Shown here piece after piece: positions 23,556 through 32,161 of a stretch of 40,708 nucleotides of DNA. Position 1 is the first letter of the stretch. Every line of letters begins with the position of its first letter. This DNA comes from an uncultured Eubacteriales bacterium (GTDB lineage Bacteria > Bacillota > Clostridia > Oscillospirales > CAG-272). The DNA is taken from assembly GCA_900544985.1 (NCBI GenBank), contig UQXK01000013.1, positions 1-40,708 of the forward strand, in the 5' to 3' direction. The notes beneath the pieces were generated by a model that was not told the DNA's origin, ran no database searches, and saw nothing but the letters and a program-made list of their open reading frames with translations. The position numbers and the translations under genes are program-made.

Positions 23556-24708
23556 CTTTTTATGAAATCACATTATTCTCAAACGGGGTTGAAGTTATAT
23601 CAGCGGAAACAATTTGTTTTACTACCTTATGAAATTACATTATTCTCAAACTAAAACAAATCGATAACAACAACTGAAAAAGTTTTGCTACCTTATGAAA
23701 TTACATTATTCTCAAACGCGAAACGTCGTATTCAAATTTTGAAATTAGTTTTGCTACCTTATGAAATTACATTATTCTCAAACACTTGATAAGTTCCATT
23801 TCATCTTTGGGAAGTTTTGCTACCTTATGAAATTACATTATTCTCAAACAAAAAAGTGCAGGTGATACCCGTTGGCTAAGTTTTGCTACCTTATGAAATT
23901 ACATTATTCTCAAACCCAGCCGTTTCTATAACCTGTCTCGCTATTGTTTTGCTACCTTATGAAATTACATTATTCTCAAACTGGATAATTATCATCAGCG
24001 TTACGGGCTTTGTTTTGCTACCTTATGAAATTACATTATTCTCAAACTCCGATGCCGGACACCTCAAAAGAGTTTCGGTTTTACTACCTTATGAAATTAC
24101 ATTATTCTCAAACACTTGTTTGATTCTCCGACAACGAAGTTTTGTTTTACTACCTTATGAAATTACATTATTCTCAAACTTAGACAATAGCCCTCTTGCT
24201 ATTATTATAGTTTTACTACCTTATGAAATTACATTATTCTCAAACAACGATTTAGAACATTGTGACGATGTTAAAGTTTTACTACCTTATGAAATTACAT
24301 TATTCTCAAACCGCCGCGTATTTAACCCTAATTTCGTTTACGTTTTACTACCTTATGAAATTACATTATTCTCAAACCACATCATCCAAAGCCTTTATAT
24401 TTACGGTAGTTTTACTACCTTATGAAATTACATTATTCTCAAACGTGCCGACAGTGATAGTAGCCGCCGCGCCAGTTTTACTACCTTATGAAATTACATT
24501 ATTCTCAAACTATTAACATAGGTTTCTACCGCCGCCGTTCGTTTTACTACCTTATGAAATTACATTATTCTCAAACCGGTATTGTTGACGGTATAAAAGA
24601 GATTCTGTTTTACTACCTTATGAAATTACATTATTCTCAAACTTGCGTGCGGCAATATTGACAGCTGCCGAAGTTTTACTACCTTATGAAATTACATTAT
24701 TCTCAAAC
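23549..24708 (-). CRISPR. Type II-A CRISPR array, 17 full repeats plus a degenerate terminal one
   Basis: Full 36-base repeats begin at 23616 and recur every 66 bases up to 24673-24708 (one spacer and the most distal one are 31 bases, the others 30). The repeat on the transcribed minus strand begins GTTTGAGAATAATG and ends GTAGTAAAAC or GTAGCAAAAC. There are 17 spacers. The distal 36 bases (23549-23584) keep only the GTTTGAGAATAATGTGATTT half, with one substitution, and the rest is terminator. Orientation is minus: cas genes and leader lie at the high-coordinate side, decay at the far end. Repeats at 23682-24047 (six copies) carry the C variant near the 3' end; those from 24078 on and the one at 23616 carry T. 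Confidence 0.98.
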
Positions 24709-24764
24709 CTCAAATAAACTGCGACATTATCAGCACAGAGTAATTTCATATCAGTTATATGATA
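24709..24764 (-). promoter_or_regulatory. CRISPR leader with ATTTGAG leader end
   Basis: The 56 bases between csn2 and the first repeat. The leader ends on the minus strand with ATTTGAG (24709-24715), identical to the leader-anchoring sequence known from streptococcal II-A systems that directs new spacers to the first repeat. A possible promoter CTGATA-17-GATAAT lies within it. It also contains TATGAAATTAC (24740-24750), which is complementary to the middle of each repeat. Confidence 0.75.
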
Positions 24765-25442
24765 TCAAAAAATCTCACTTTTGTCAATCACGCATAAATC
24801 CTTATCTATTATCGTTATATCTTCCATAGAGTTATAATCAGATTCAAAATTTTCTATTACCAAAATGTATATATGATTTAATTTAAGCGTTCTATAAAAA
24901 TCCAAAATTTCATTATTTTCAAAATACAGATGCAAATTCGGAATAACAAATAAATTTATACCAATATATTTTGAAATAAGTAAAAGCCTTCTCAACAATA
25001 AAAATATTCCCTGCTCTACCTCATTCGAAATCTTAAAATCGAGCAATTTTATTATTGAAGATGTTGTGATATCATAATTATAATCAAAATCATATTCATT
25101 GTAAGCGACAAGCGAATTTCCCAAATCGATAAGTCTCGACTTTATATCGGAAAGTTCTACGCTGTATTCCTCATTAGCTGTCTCTTCCAAATACAAATTC
25201 ACCTTTGTCATCAATTTTTTATTTATATTGTCAAATGACAGAGGGTCTGAAATAAACACCCCCTTTTTCGAGAATTCAAAAGGCTTGAAATCTTCCGAAA
25301 AAACAAAAAGTTCGTCCGAATTGTCATTTTTAAAATCGAGAAAAACATTTCTGAAAAACGATTTGTTTTCAATGATTATAACCGGAATTTTGTCGGATGT
25401 AAAATCAATTCCGTTTATAAAATTTTTTACAGACAGCATCAT
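24765..25442 (-). CDS. csn2: CRISPR type II-A adaptation protein Csn2
   Basis: Csn2 is a ring-forming protein that binds DNA ends and takes part in spacer acquisition with Cas1, Cas2 and Cas9. The 225-residue length matches the short streptococcal type. It is weakly conserved, as usual for the family; identification rests on its place after cas2, length, the SLVAYNEYDFDYNYD region (a resemblance to the calcium-binding stretch) and the pattern IFLLLRRLLLISKYIGINLFVI followed by IYILVIENF. Two ATGs stand together at 25437-25442; the first overlaps the cas2 stop as ATGA. Its presence classes the system as II-A. Confidence 0.9.
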   Translation of the reverse strand: MMLSVKNFINGIDFTSDKIPVIIIENKSFFRNVFLDFKNDNSDELFVFSEDFKPFEFSKKGVFISDPLSFDNINKKLMTKVNLYLEETANEEYSVELSDIKSRLIDLGNSLVAYNEYDFDYNYDITTSSIIKLLDFKISNEVEQGIFLLLRRLLLISKYIGINLFVIPNLHLYFENNEILDFYRTLKLNHIYILVIENFESDYNSMEDITIIDKDLCVIDKSEIF

Positions 25443-25759
25443 ATTACAACAATCCTTTCATCCGTGGAAACAACATTGCTCGAAACTTTCCCCACTATCA
25501 TTTCCATTTTCGAAAACTGTTTTTCCGTTATTGTAAGCATCTGAACTATTCCCGCCGGAGGTTTATATTTTTTGACATTATCACATATGATCTCCGCCGC
25601 ATTCTGATTCAACGCAAGTTTTGAATAAACAGATTCCTGCATCATTATAAATCCGTTTTTTATAAGATGTTTTCGAAAAGAATTGTATTCACGCCTTTCG
25701 TTTTTTGTTGTGGTCGGCAAATCGAAAAAAACTATTACTCTCATAAATCTATAACTCAT
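25439..25759 (-). CDS. cas2: CRISPR-associated protein Cas2
   Basis: A 106-residue ferredoxin-fold protein that forms the spacer integration complex with Cas1. It starts MSYRFMRVIVFFDLPTTTK, close to known II-A Cas2 proteins that also start MSYRYMR, and this supports the first ATG (11-base overlap with cas1) over the internal Met6. Asp13 of FFDLP is the family's conserved acidic residue; the TEKQFSKM and DERIVVI ends also match II-A members. It overlaps csn2 by 4 bases, so cas1-cas2-csn2 are translated as a block. Confidence 0.95.
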   Translation of the reverse strand: MSYRFMRVIVFFDLPTTTKNERREYNSFRKHLIKNGFIMMQESVYSKLALNQNAAEIICDNVKKYKPPAGIVQMLTITEKQFSKMEMIVGKVSSNVVSTDERIVVI

Positions 25760-26630
25760 AATTTATTATCGGTAAACGAAGCAACGACATATCGTCTTGT
25801 TCGAGCGCATCAAATACGCTTTTCGAATATATTTTTACAGCATTAAGCATCGTATTTGTTTTTCCGTCGATCTTCATTTCCAAATTCAAAATATTCAGCA
25901 TATTTATCTTTTCCTCTCGTTCAAATTTTTCCGGATTCATCTTTTTTACAGCGTGATCGACGATCGTTCTGAAAGGCTCCATCAAATCACAGCTTAAATT
26001 ATATTGATTAAACACATTATCATGAAACAATCCGCACTGCGTAATATATCCGTTGCACACGACTTCCCTGTTAAAAACCGATAAAATAAGGCTGTAACCG
26101 TAATTCAACGCCGCATTTGTCGGACAGTCGTCGTTTCTTGAAAACACTTTCCCAAACAAAGCATTAAAGTAAACCTTTGCGGCATGACCTTCTCTGTTGC
26201 TTTCATCATAAAATTCTATCTCGTTTATGTAATTTTCCAATATTTTGTATTGTTCAAAGCCGAACGCTTTTAATACAAGAGACTGATTTCTGATTTTTTC
26301 CGCAACTATAACAGTCCAAACGCGTTTTTTTGAAATATCTTTCCACGCTAACTGTTTTTTCAGACTGCGGCTGCAATCGTGTGACCCGTAATAAGCTGTC
26401 AACTCCGAACACGGATTTCTTTTTTCATCGCAAAAAATAACCTTTATTTTTTTATCTATCATCTCTTTCATCAAAGCGGTTGTTATAGAGCTGGCGGTGT
26501 TTTCGACTATCAGCACAGATATTTCGCTCAAATGAATTTTTACCGTCTCTGCTACATTTCTTATAACAATATGCCCCATGCTGTAATCGAGTTTTGACGG
26601 TTTCGATACCATTACCACACGCCAGCTCAT
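25749..26630 (-). CDS. cas1: CRISPR-associated integrase Cas1
   Basis: The 293-residue integrase that inserts new spacers at the leader-repeat junction. It starts MSWRVVMVSKPSKLDYSMGH, typical of II-A, and has the catalytic set Glu in SNREGHAAKVYFNALFG, His in QCGLFHDNVFNQYNL and Glu/Asp in CDLMEPFRTIVDHAV. GAGGTG lies before the ATG. It lies 14 bases after cas9 and overlaps cas2. All expected metal-binding residues seem to be present, so the adaptation module looks functional. Confidence 0.96.
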   Translation of the reverse strand: MSWRVVMVSKPSKLDYSMGHIVIRNVAETVKIHLSEISVLIVENTASSITTALMKEMIDKKIKVIFCDEKRNPCSELTAYYGSHDCSRSLKKQLAWKDISKKRVWTVIVAEKIRNQSLVLKAFGFEQYKILENYINEIEFYDESNREGHAAKVYFNALFGKVFSRNDDCPTNAALNYGYSLILSVFNREVVCNGYITQCGLFHDNVFNQYNLSCDLMEPFRTIVDHAVKKMNPEKFEREEKINMLNILNLEMKIDGKTNTMLNAVKIYSKSVFDALEQDDMSLLRLPIINYEL

Positions 26631-26644
26631 ACTTTCACCTCTTT

Positions 26645-29600
26645 TTATTTAAGTAAATCCGTTTCGCTTTCGAAAAGTCCTGTAACGGATTGATTTATAA
26701 GCTTTACAGAACCCAATCCGGATATTTTAGAATTTGTAAGAATAGTCCCGCAATTAGTTGATTCTCCTATAAGAGTTAAATCGCCCAGTCTTGCATCGTT
26801 ATGTAAAATTTTTAGCATCTCTCTTATTACTTTACACTGTTTTTCACATTCAAGTCCGACAAATATATCTCTTTTTAAAGAAAGCTTACTTCCGAAATCT
26901 TTGAACTTTTCTTTGAAAATCGTATTTGTCATTTTATAGATCAACACATCAAAAATTTCTATATTTTCCTCTTTCGAAATCTTATCATGCTTTTCATCTA
27001 CCTTTATATCAGGTTTTTTCGATTGTCTTTCGCAAAATTTAGATATACGCTTTATATATATCTCTTGTTCGGGACTTACCACCAGCTGTACACCTGGTCT
27101 GAATTTAATTCGTTCACCTGTTTTACAGCTCAAATGCATTCTGAACCCGTTAAGTGAAATACACGAATTGTATTTGATGCAAGGCAAAACTATTTTCGGA
27201 TTCTTCAAATTCATTTCATTTTTCATGAATTTTACCGGATCCAAAAGATATGCCTTTTCTTTTACAATATCGATAGGCACAAATTTTCTTATACGATTTT
27301 TCTTTTCGTCATACTCAACAAGGGCAAAATAAGCCGATTTTGCTTTATCATATCCGCCGTATTTGGAGATATCGGAACGTTTTCCCGACTTTATCGGTAT
27401 TTGTCCCTTGCCCTTTTTCAAAATATTTGCTTTAAACAGCTCGCCTTGTTGCTTATATGAATACCTTGTATAAAGAATATTGTTTTTATTCATAGTATTT
27501 ATGACTTGATTCGGCGATTCATTGTTTTCAGCCACCCATACGCCTTTTATATCATAATCAAATATTTTGTTAAGACTTTTGCTGTCCTTTCCGTCCGCTT
27601 TTAGACCTTTTATAAAATTAGCCCTGTCATGAGTGAATTTTTCATTGTAAACATTTCCGACAACAATATTCAGATATGCATCTTTGGCGTGATGAAGATC
27701 GTTTACATCGCGCGATTTCAACATTTTGTTATCATCTCTGAAATCTGAAACAAGCCCCGCTTTTACATAGACCGTTTCTGTATCCGGATACATCATTTCC
27801 AGAAGCTTGGCAACGGCTTTTGCGGACTGACCCGTCTCAACTATCTGCCTTGAAATAAATCCTGTCAGCTCTTCATCGGTAAGCTCCGTATTACGGATAA
27901 GTCTTTCGTATTTTGTTTTCGTTATGAGATTGTTTTCAAGAAGTTTTTTCCAAAACGCCCGCCTCTCCTCTCTCGTTTTACCCGGCAGCGGATAATGATC
28001 GCTCTTGACTGAATTATTGAATGTTTTCAAAGACAAAACGCGGTTATTTAAAATGCTGTCGTCCTTTATCTTGGACTGCGGGAAGATATGATCTATATCG
28101 TACAGAGAATTATTGCTCATCAAATCATCGAGATCGATTTTTTCGCCCGTATAAATACACTTGCCGAGCTGAGTAAAATAGAGATAGAGTTTATCGCTTC
28201 TTAAATTCTCTTCGTCTGTACCGTTCAGCTGATCATATAATTCTCCGTATTCGGATTTCATATTTTTATAAAGTTCAAGTAACTGTGCTTTTCTCGAACT
28301 TGTGCGCTTCTTTTCTCCCGTATATCTCGGCACTTCCACAAAAATCTTTTTCGGAGGGCACTTCTCTATCTTTTCTATTTCCTTGATTATTTGGATAGAC
28401 TGATAGATCGGACGTTTGACTTTCGGAGAAACATATAAATCATCAACTATTTCTTTCAACGTTTTTTCGTCGTCAAAAGAATTCATTTCATTTATTTTTT
28501 CTATAAATGTCGGACTGTAATTATCCGAATATAATATCTGATTTAAATTATCGTTTGTATCCCACAGAGCGGATATTATATTTGTAAGCTCTCCCGTCTC
28601 TTTGTTTATACATTCTATTTCCGTTAAAAATTCGCGCGACAACCCGCTCCAACCGGAATATTTCAGTTTGGATATTTTTGATACCGTTTTTTCGTCTATA
28701 TTCTTATATTTCTCTTTCAGGCGTTTTTTCAGTAACTTCTTGTCATCGCCGAAAATGGTTATCGAATGAATAATATCCTCTTTGTCGCCGTCTGATAAAG
28801 AAGAAAATTCGCTTTTTTCAAAATCTATAAACGATTTAAGCGAAGATTTAAAATCACCGTCTATTCCGCTTATGGAATCGGAATCAAATTCTATACCCTT
28901 TGATGCAAGATAATCGCGCAATCTTTTATTCGTCACTTTATAATGTTTCTTAAAAAGATCGTTGAATATATCCTGTTTTAATTGTACATCTATTTTTCGG
29001 GAATCTATTTTCAGATTGTTCAATTCATTAAGCACCATATACTTTGTATAGAGGAGCGAATTTTTCGGAATAACATCCTTGTCCGGAAGATACGTACATT
29101 TGCTTGTCAGATTCTCTATAAACTTTTGAGCGGAAGAATCCACATCTACAATCTTCTCAAAATTCCATGGATATATTTTTTCGCCTTCTTTGCGGCAAAG
29201 CCAAGCTCTCTTGCTGTGGGTATTCAAAGGTCCTACATAATAAGGAATCCTGAAATCAAACAGAGATAATATCTTGTCGTAAACCGATATTCCGTTTTCG
29301 TCTTTATTGGTCAGGAAAGGCAAATATTCTTTTGCATTGTCAAGAATCGCTTTCAGTTCAATTCTGTTGACCTGCATGGGAATGACTCCATTGTTTGCGG
29401 AGGATTGTTTCGGCATAAATACATTATTTTTAATACGTGAAAACATATCGGCGTATGATTCATCTTTGATTTCGCCGAGTTCTTTTCTCAAAAATGCGCA
29501 AAAATCCTCTTCATTGCATCTTCCCTCAACGACGCCGGTCCTGCCGGTTGTTTTTACATGCCCGGAATAAGCCACATAATTGTTTAGTTTATCTTTGCTT

Positions 29601-30631
29601 TTTTTGAATATATCTTTATATTTCTCGGGAAGATATTTTCTCACATACATTTTAAGCTGCTGTAAGTCATCTTTGTGTTCTCTGTATATTTTCACTTTTG
29701 CATATGAAATATATTTTTCTCCGTCCAATACATCGGCAAGAACAGACCAATCATATACGGCTTTTATCTTTTCTATAAGTTCGTATCTTTCTCCGAGAAG
29801 GGATTCGTAATCGGAAGCTTTCTCATCAAAACTGTTATTCAAAGTAATTTTTTCAAGTTCCGGATCTTTCAAAGACTCATCATCGAATATATCGCAAATT
29901 TTTGTTGTCAGTCCGCACATTAAAGACAGCACAGCCGATTTTTGTTTTTCTTTTTTATCGATTCCGAGCTCAGCCGAAAGAGAATTGAATTTTGCGGTTT
30001 TAGACTCTTTTTTGCTTTTCAGAATTTCCTGACACTCATTAAGTTTATCGCAAGGAAAATCAATTTCATAATTATCATTTAAATAATCGGTAAGGTCTTT
30101 GTAAACTTCTTCAAACCTCGGTATATCCGAAACGTCAGTATCGAAAAGAAAATGACCGCGTTTTTTAATTATATGGTGAAGCGCAATAAAAACAAGTCTT
30201 ACATCATGCGGTTCTTTATTTTTTATAAGCTCTCTTCTCAAATGATAAACGGTAGGAAAAGCCTTATGAAAATCTTTGTCATTATAATCTTTATCGTTAA
30301 AAACAGTATACTTTCCCGTTTTATTTATATCTTCCCTGTCCTCTATAAGAAGATTGCTTTCTTTAAGCCTTATGAAGAAAGCAGGATCGACCTTGCTTAT
30401 CTCTTCGTTGAAAAGCATTTCCAAAAGAGCAAGTCGCTCGCGTCTTCTCTGTATTCTTCTGCGCGAAGTTCTGTATATGCGGCGCTCTTCTGCCGTTTTA
30501 GATTCGTCAAACAAACGTATTCCCCACATCGCATTCCCGTTGAATTTCAAAATCTTATAATTTGTATCGGTTGCCGCCCAACCGATGGAATCAGTGCCTA
30601 TATCAAGTCCCAGATAATATTCTTTTTCCAT
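26645..30631 (-). CDS. cas9: CRISPR-associated endonuclease Cas9 (type II-A)
   Basis: A 1328-residue RNA-guided nuclease. RuvC-I is at the N-terminus with Asp10 in YYLGLDIGTDSIGW; an Arg-rich bridge helix covers about 49-67 (RRIYRTSRRRIQRRRER). RuvC-II is at KKIFVEVPRY with Glu766; HNH is YDIDHIFPQS with Asp847 and His848; RuvC-III is LHHAKDAYLN with His981 and Asp984. All catalytic residues of the SpCas9 pattern (D10, E762, H840, H983, D986) thus have equivalents. REC lobe, and a C-terminal PAM-interacting region, have the usual lengths. AAGGAG lies 7-8 bases before the ATG. It opens the cas9-cas1-cas2-csn2 operon; the tracrRNA diverges from just upstream. PAM cannot be read. Confidence 0.97.
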   Translation of the reverse strand: MEKEYYLGLDIGTDSIGWAATDTNYKILKFNGNAMWGIRLFDESKTAEERRIYRTSRRRIQRRRERLALLEMLFNEEISKVDPAFFIRLKESNLLIEDREDINKTGKYTVFNDKDYNDKDFHKAFPTVYHLRRELIKNKEPHDVRLVFIALHHIIKKRGHFLFDTDVSDIPRFEEVYKDLTDYLNDNYEIDFPCDKLNECQEILKSKKESKTAKFNSLSAELGIDKKEKQKSAVLSLMCGLTTKICDIFDDESLKDPELEKITLNNSFDEKASDYESLLGERYELIEKIKAVYDWSVLADVLDGEKYISYAKVKIYREHKDDLQQLKMYVRKYLPEKYKDIFKKSKDKLNNYVAYSGHVKTTGRTGVVEGRCNEEDFCAFLRKELGEIKDESYADMFSRIKNNVFMPKQSSANNGVIPMQVNRIELKAILDNAKEYLPFLTNKDENGISVYDKILSLFDFRIPYYVGPLNTHSKRAWLCRKEGEKIYPWNFEKIVDVDSSAQKFIENLTSKCTYLPDKDVIPKNSLLYTKYMVLNELNNLKIDSRKIDVQLKQDIFNDLFKKHYKVTNKRLRDYLASKGIEFDSDSISGIDGDFKSSLKSFIDFEKSEFSSLSDGDKEDIIHSITIFGDDKKLLKKRLKEKYKNIDEKTVSKISKLKYSGWSGLSREFLTEIECINKETGELTNIISALWDTNDNLNQILYSDNYSPTFIEKINEMNSFDDEKTLKEIVDDLYVSPKVKRPIYQSIQIIKEIEKIEKCPPKKIFVEVPRYTGEKKRTSSRKAQLLELYKNMKSEYGELYDQLNGTDEENLRSDKLYLYFTQLGKCIYTGEKIDLDDLMSNNSLYDIDHIFPQSKIKDDSILNNRVLSLKTFNNSVKSDHYPLPGKTREERRAFWKKLLENNLITKTKYERLIRNTELTDEELTGFISRQIVETGQSAKAVAKLLEMMYPDTETVYVKAGLVSDFRDDNKMLKSRDVNDLHHAKDAYLNIVVGNVYNEKFTHDRANFIKGLKADGKDSKSLNKIFDYDIKGVWVAENNESPNQVINTMNKNNILYTRYSYKQQGELFKANILKKGKGQIPIKSGKRSDISKYGGYDKAKSAYFALVEYDEKKNRIRKFVPIDIVKEKAYLLDPVKFMKNEMNLKNPKIVLPCIKYNSCISLNGFRMHLSCKTGERIKFRPGVQLVVSPEQEIYIKRISKFCERQSKKPDIKVDEKHDKISKEENIEIFDVLIYKMTNTIFKEKFKDFGSKLSLKRDIFVGLECEKQCKVIREMLKILHNDARLGDLTLIGESTNCGTILTNSKISGLGSVKLINQSVTGLFESETDLLK

Positions 30632-30652
30632 ATTTTTATCTCCTTTTCACAG

Positions 30653-30681
30653 TTGACAAATAAATTATAATGTGATATCAT
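30653..30681 (+). promoter_or_regulatory. tracrRNA promoter
   Basis: TTGACA (30653-30658), 17-base spacer, TATCAT (30676-30681), pointing away from cas9. A minus-strand TATAAT at 30664-30669, possibly the -10 box of the cas operon, lies in its spacer. Confidence 0.8.
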
Positions 30682-30687
30682 ATAAGC

Positions 30688-30805
30688 ATCTCAGAACCTT
30701 ATGAGATTACATTATGCGTTCAAATAAAGATTAATTCTTACCGTTGCTTTGACAACTTCACAGTGTGTGAGCAAGACCTGCATATTTGCAGGTCTTTTGC
30801 TTTTT
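30688..30805 (+). ncRNA. tracrRNA of the type II-A system
   Basis: From the predicted start the RNA contains an anti-repeat: 20 bases at 30696-30715 pair with the CRISPR repeat (one G-U), a GCG bulge at 30716-30718 faces GA of the crRNA, and TCAAAT at 30720-30725 pairs with the first six repeat bases. This is the lower stem/bulge/upper stem plan of II-A guides. Then come a GTTG/CAAC nexus-like hairpin (about 30743-30756), a TCACA/TGTGA hairpin (about 30758-30770), and a terminator with arms AGACCTGCA and TGCAGGTCT followed by T-rich sequence. Length about 118 bases. Ends are estimated from promoter and terminator. Confidence 0.9.
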
Positions 30806-31077
30806 AACTTTAAATTGCAAAGCAAGAAATATTCTCTTTTTATTATTTTACACTATTTGACAAATTTTTAAAAGGAATTGCAATGTTTATTTATCAAAAT
30901 AAATATAATTATTTATATATAAATTCAATTCGCACTATATAAAAACTCTTTTTGCCGACATTTTTATAAAAGATATTCTTCCTCGCACATATTCGAAATT
31001 ACAGAAAACAAATTTAAAAGCAATGCCGCCTTTCAATCTTCCGAAAACGAATATTTTGAAAAAATCCGCAAACGCTA
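30806..31077. other. AT-rich intergenic region, no gene seen
   Basis: Between the tracrRNA terminator and the tRNA promoter. It contains only tiny open frames, for example a 19-codon one starting with ATG at about 30882 behind AAGGAATTG, without family resemblance. No repeats or further anti-repeat copies were seen. Confidence 0.6.
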
Positions 31078-31106
31078 TTGACAAGGAAGATTTATTGTGC
31101 TATTAT
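31078..31106 (+). promoter_or_regulatory. Promoter of the tRNA pair
   Basis: TTGACA (31078-31083), 17-base spacer, TATTAT (31101-31106), 21 bases before tRNA-Leu. Confidence 0.85.
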
Positions 31107-31127
31107 AATAAGGCAGTTGAAAAGCGG

Positions 31128-31216
31128 GCCGGAATGGCGGAACTGGCAGACGCCCGGGACTTAAAATCCCGTGGGACTAACATCCCGTACCGGTTCGATC
31201 CCGGTTTCCGGCACCA
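31128..31216 (+). tRNA. tRNA-Leu (anticodon TAA)
   Basis: Acceptor arms GCCGGAA and TTCCGGC, discriminator A, encoded CCA, long class-II variable arm, T loop GGTTCGATCC, and anticodon loop CTTAAAA giving TAA. All stems are well paired. It reads UUA leucine codons (and UUG by wobble). Confidence 0.97.
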
Positions 31217-31225
31217 ATTTTATAT

Positions 31226-31303
<78 letters not shown>

Positions 31304-31307
31304 TAAT

Positions 31308-31336
31308 AAAAGCACTTGCTAAGCAAGTGCTTTTTT
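31308..31336 (+). terminator. Terminator of the tRNA unit
   Basis: AGCACTTGC and GCAAGTGCT form a perfect stem with a three-base loop followed by T6. Confidence 0.9.
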
Positions 31337-31469
31337 AGTTTTGTTTTACCTTAAACAATTTATATGTCTTCCCTATGATATCCGACTGTCTACAATTTGC
31401 ATTTTTCTTCACTTGATTTTTAAATTCGAATATAACTTCTGCGTCATAGCCGCAGTATCACTTAATTTC

Positions 31470-31499
31470 TTTACAATTCTTCGCGGTCCGTGTTATAAT
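31470..31499 (+). promoter_or_regulatory. Promoter of the methyltransferase gene
   Basis: TTTACA (31470-31475), 18-base spacer, TATAAT (31494-31499), 60 bases before the start codon. Confidence 0.6.
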
Positions 31500-31558
31500 A
31501 ATATTAAAATTCCCTATTTGGACATTTCAGTTATAATAACGCAAAAGGAGATCATACC

Positions 31559-32161
31559 ATGAATAACGATCTGGCAGAACATTATGATAAACTTGCCGAA
31601 TACGGAAACGATCCCGTATTGGATCCGCCCACGCTTCAAGCATATATGGATAACTGGGACGGTCCCGATTTTTTAAATCTTCTCGACCTGAATAAAACCC
31701 CGAGCGTTCTTGAAATCGGTTGCGGCACAGGACGGCTAGCATTAAGGGTCGCACCATTTGTAAATGTGTTTTGCGGTATAGATTTCTCATCAAAAACAAT
31801 CGAAATTGCAAATAAGCATTTAAACTTTGATAATGTTAACTTGATTTGTGCGGATTTTCTTAATTACGATTTCCAAGAATCATTTGATACAGTTTATTCC
31901 TCACTCACCTTTTTGCATATCAAGGATAAAAATCACGCTGTCAATAAAGTTTTCAATATTCTTTCGCCGGGCGGTCGTTTTGTTCTTTCCATTGATAAAA
32001 ATCAAGATGATATGCTTGACTTTGTCACATACAAAATAAAAGTATATCCCGATCAGCCGGAAAACATCATGCGCCTTATGGAAGAAAACGGTTTTACAAA
32101 TATTATACAAATTGAAACAAAGTTTGCATATATATTCTCCGCAAGAAAACCGGTCAAATGA
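31559..32161 (+). CDS. Class I SAM-dependent methyltransferase
   Basis: A 200-residue Rossmann-fold methyltransferase. Motif I is VLEIGCGTGRLALRVA (about residues 50-65), the acidic residue of motif II is in FCGIDFSSKTIEIA, motif III-like sequence is LICADFLNYDF, and motif post-III is FDTVYSSLTFLHIKD. The C-terminal half (PGGRFVLSIDKN; LMEENGFTNIIQIETKFA) resembles small-molecule methyltransferases of the Methyltransf_25/11 type. The substrate cannot be told. AAAAGGAG lies 8 bases before the ATG. It seems to be a single-gene unit between the tRNA genes and an intergenic inverted repeat. Confidence 0.9.
   Translation: MNNDLAEHYDKLAEYGNDPVLDPPTLQAYMDNWDGPDFLNLLDLNKTPSVLEIGCGTGRLALRVAPFVNVFCGIDFSSKTIEIANKHLNFDNVNLICADFLNYDFQESFDTVYSSLTFLHIKDKNHAVNKVFNILSPGGRFVLSIDKNQDDMLDFVTYKIKVYPDQPENIMRLMEENGFTNIIQIETKFAYIFSARKPVK

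Noticed and set aside
23883..24516. Two plus-strand open frames with an 11-residue unit repeated every 22 residues (LLPYEITLFSN)
   Set aside because: They are the CRISPR array read as protein: 66 bases are 22 codons, so repeats stay in frame. No ribosome site or gene context.
30856..30945. 19-codon ORF after AAGGAATTG with TTGACA upstream
   Set aside because: No -10 box at the right distance, AT-rich codons and no recognisable features.
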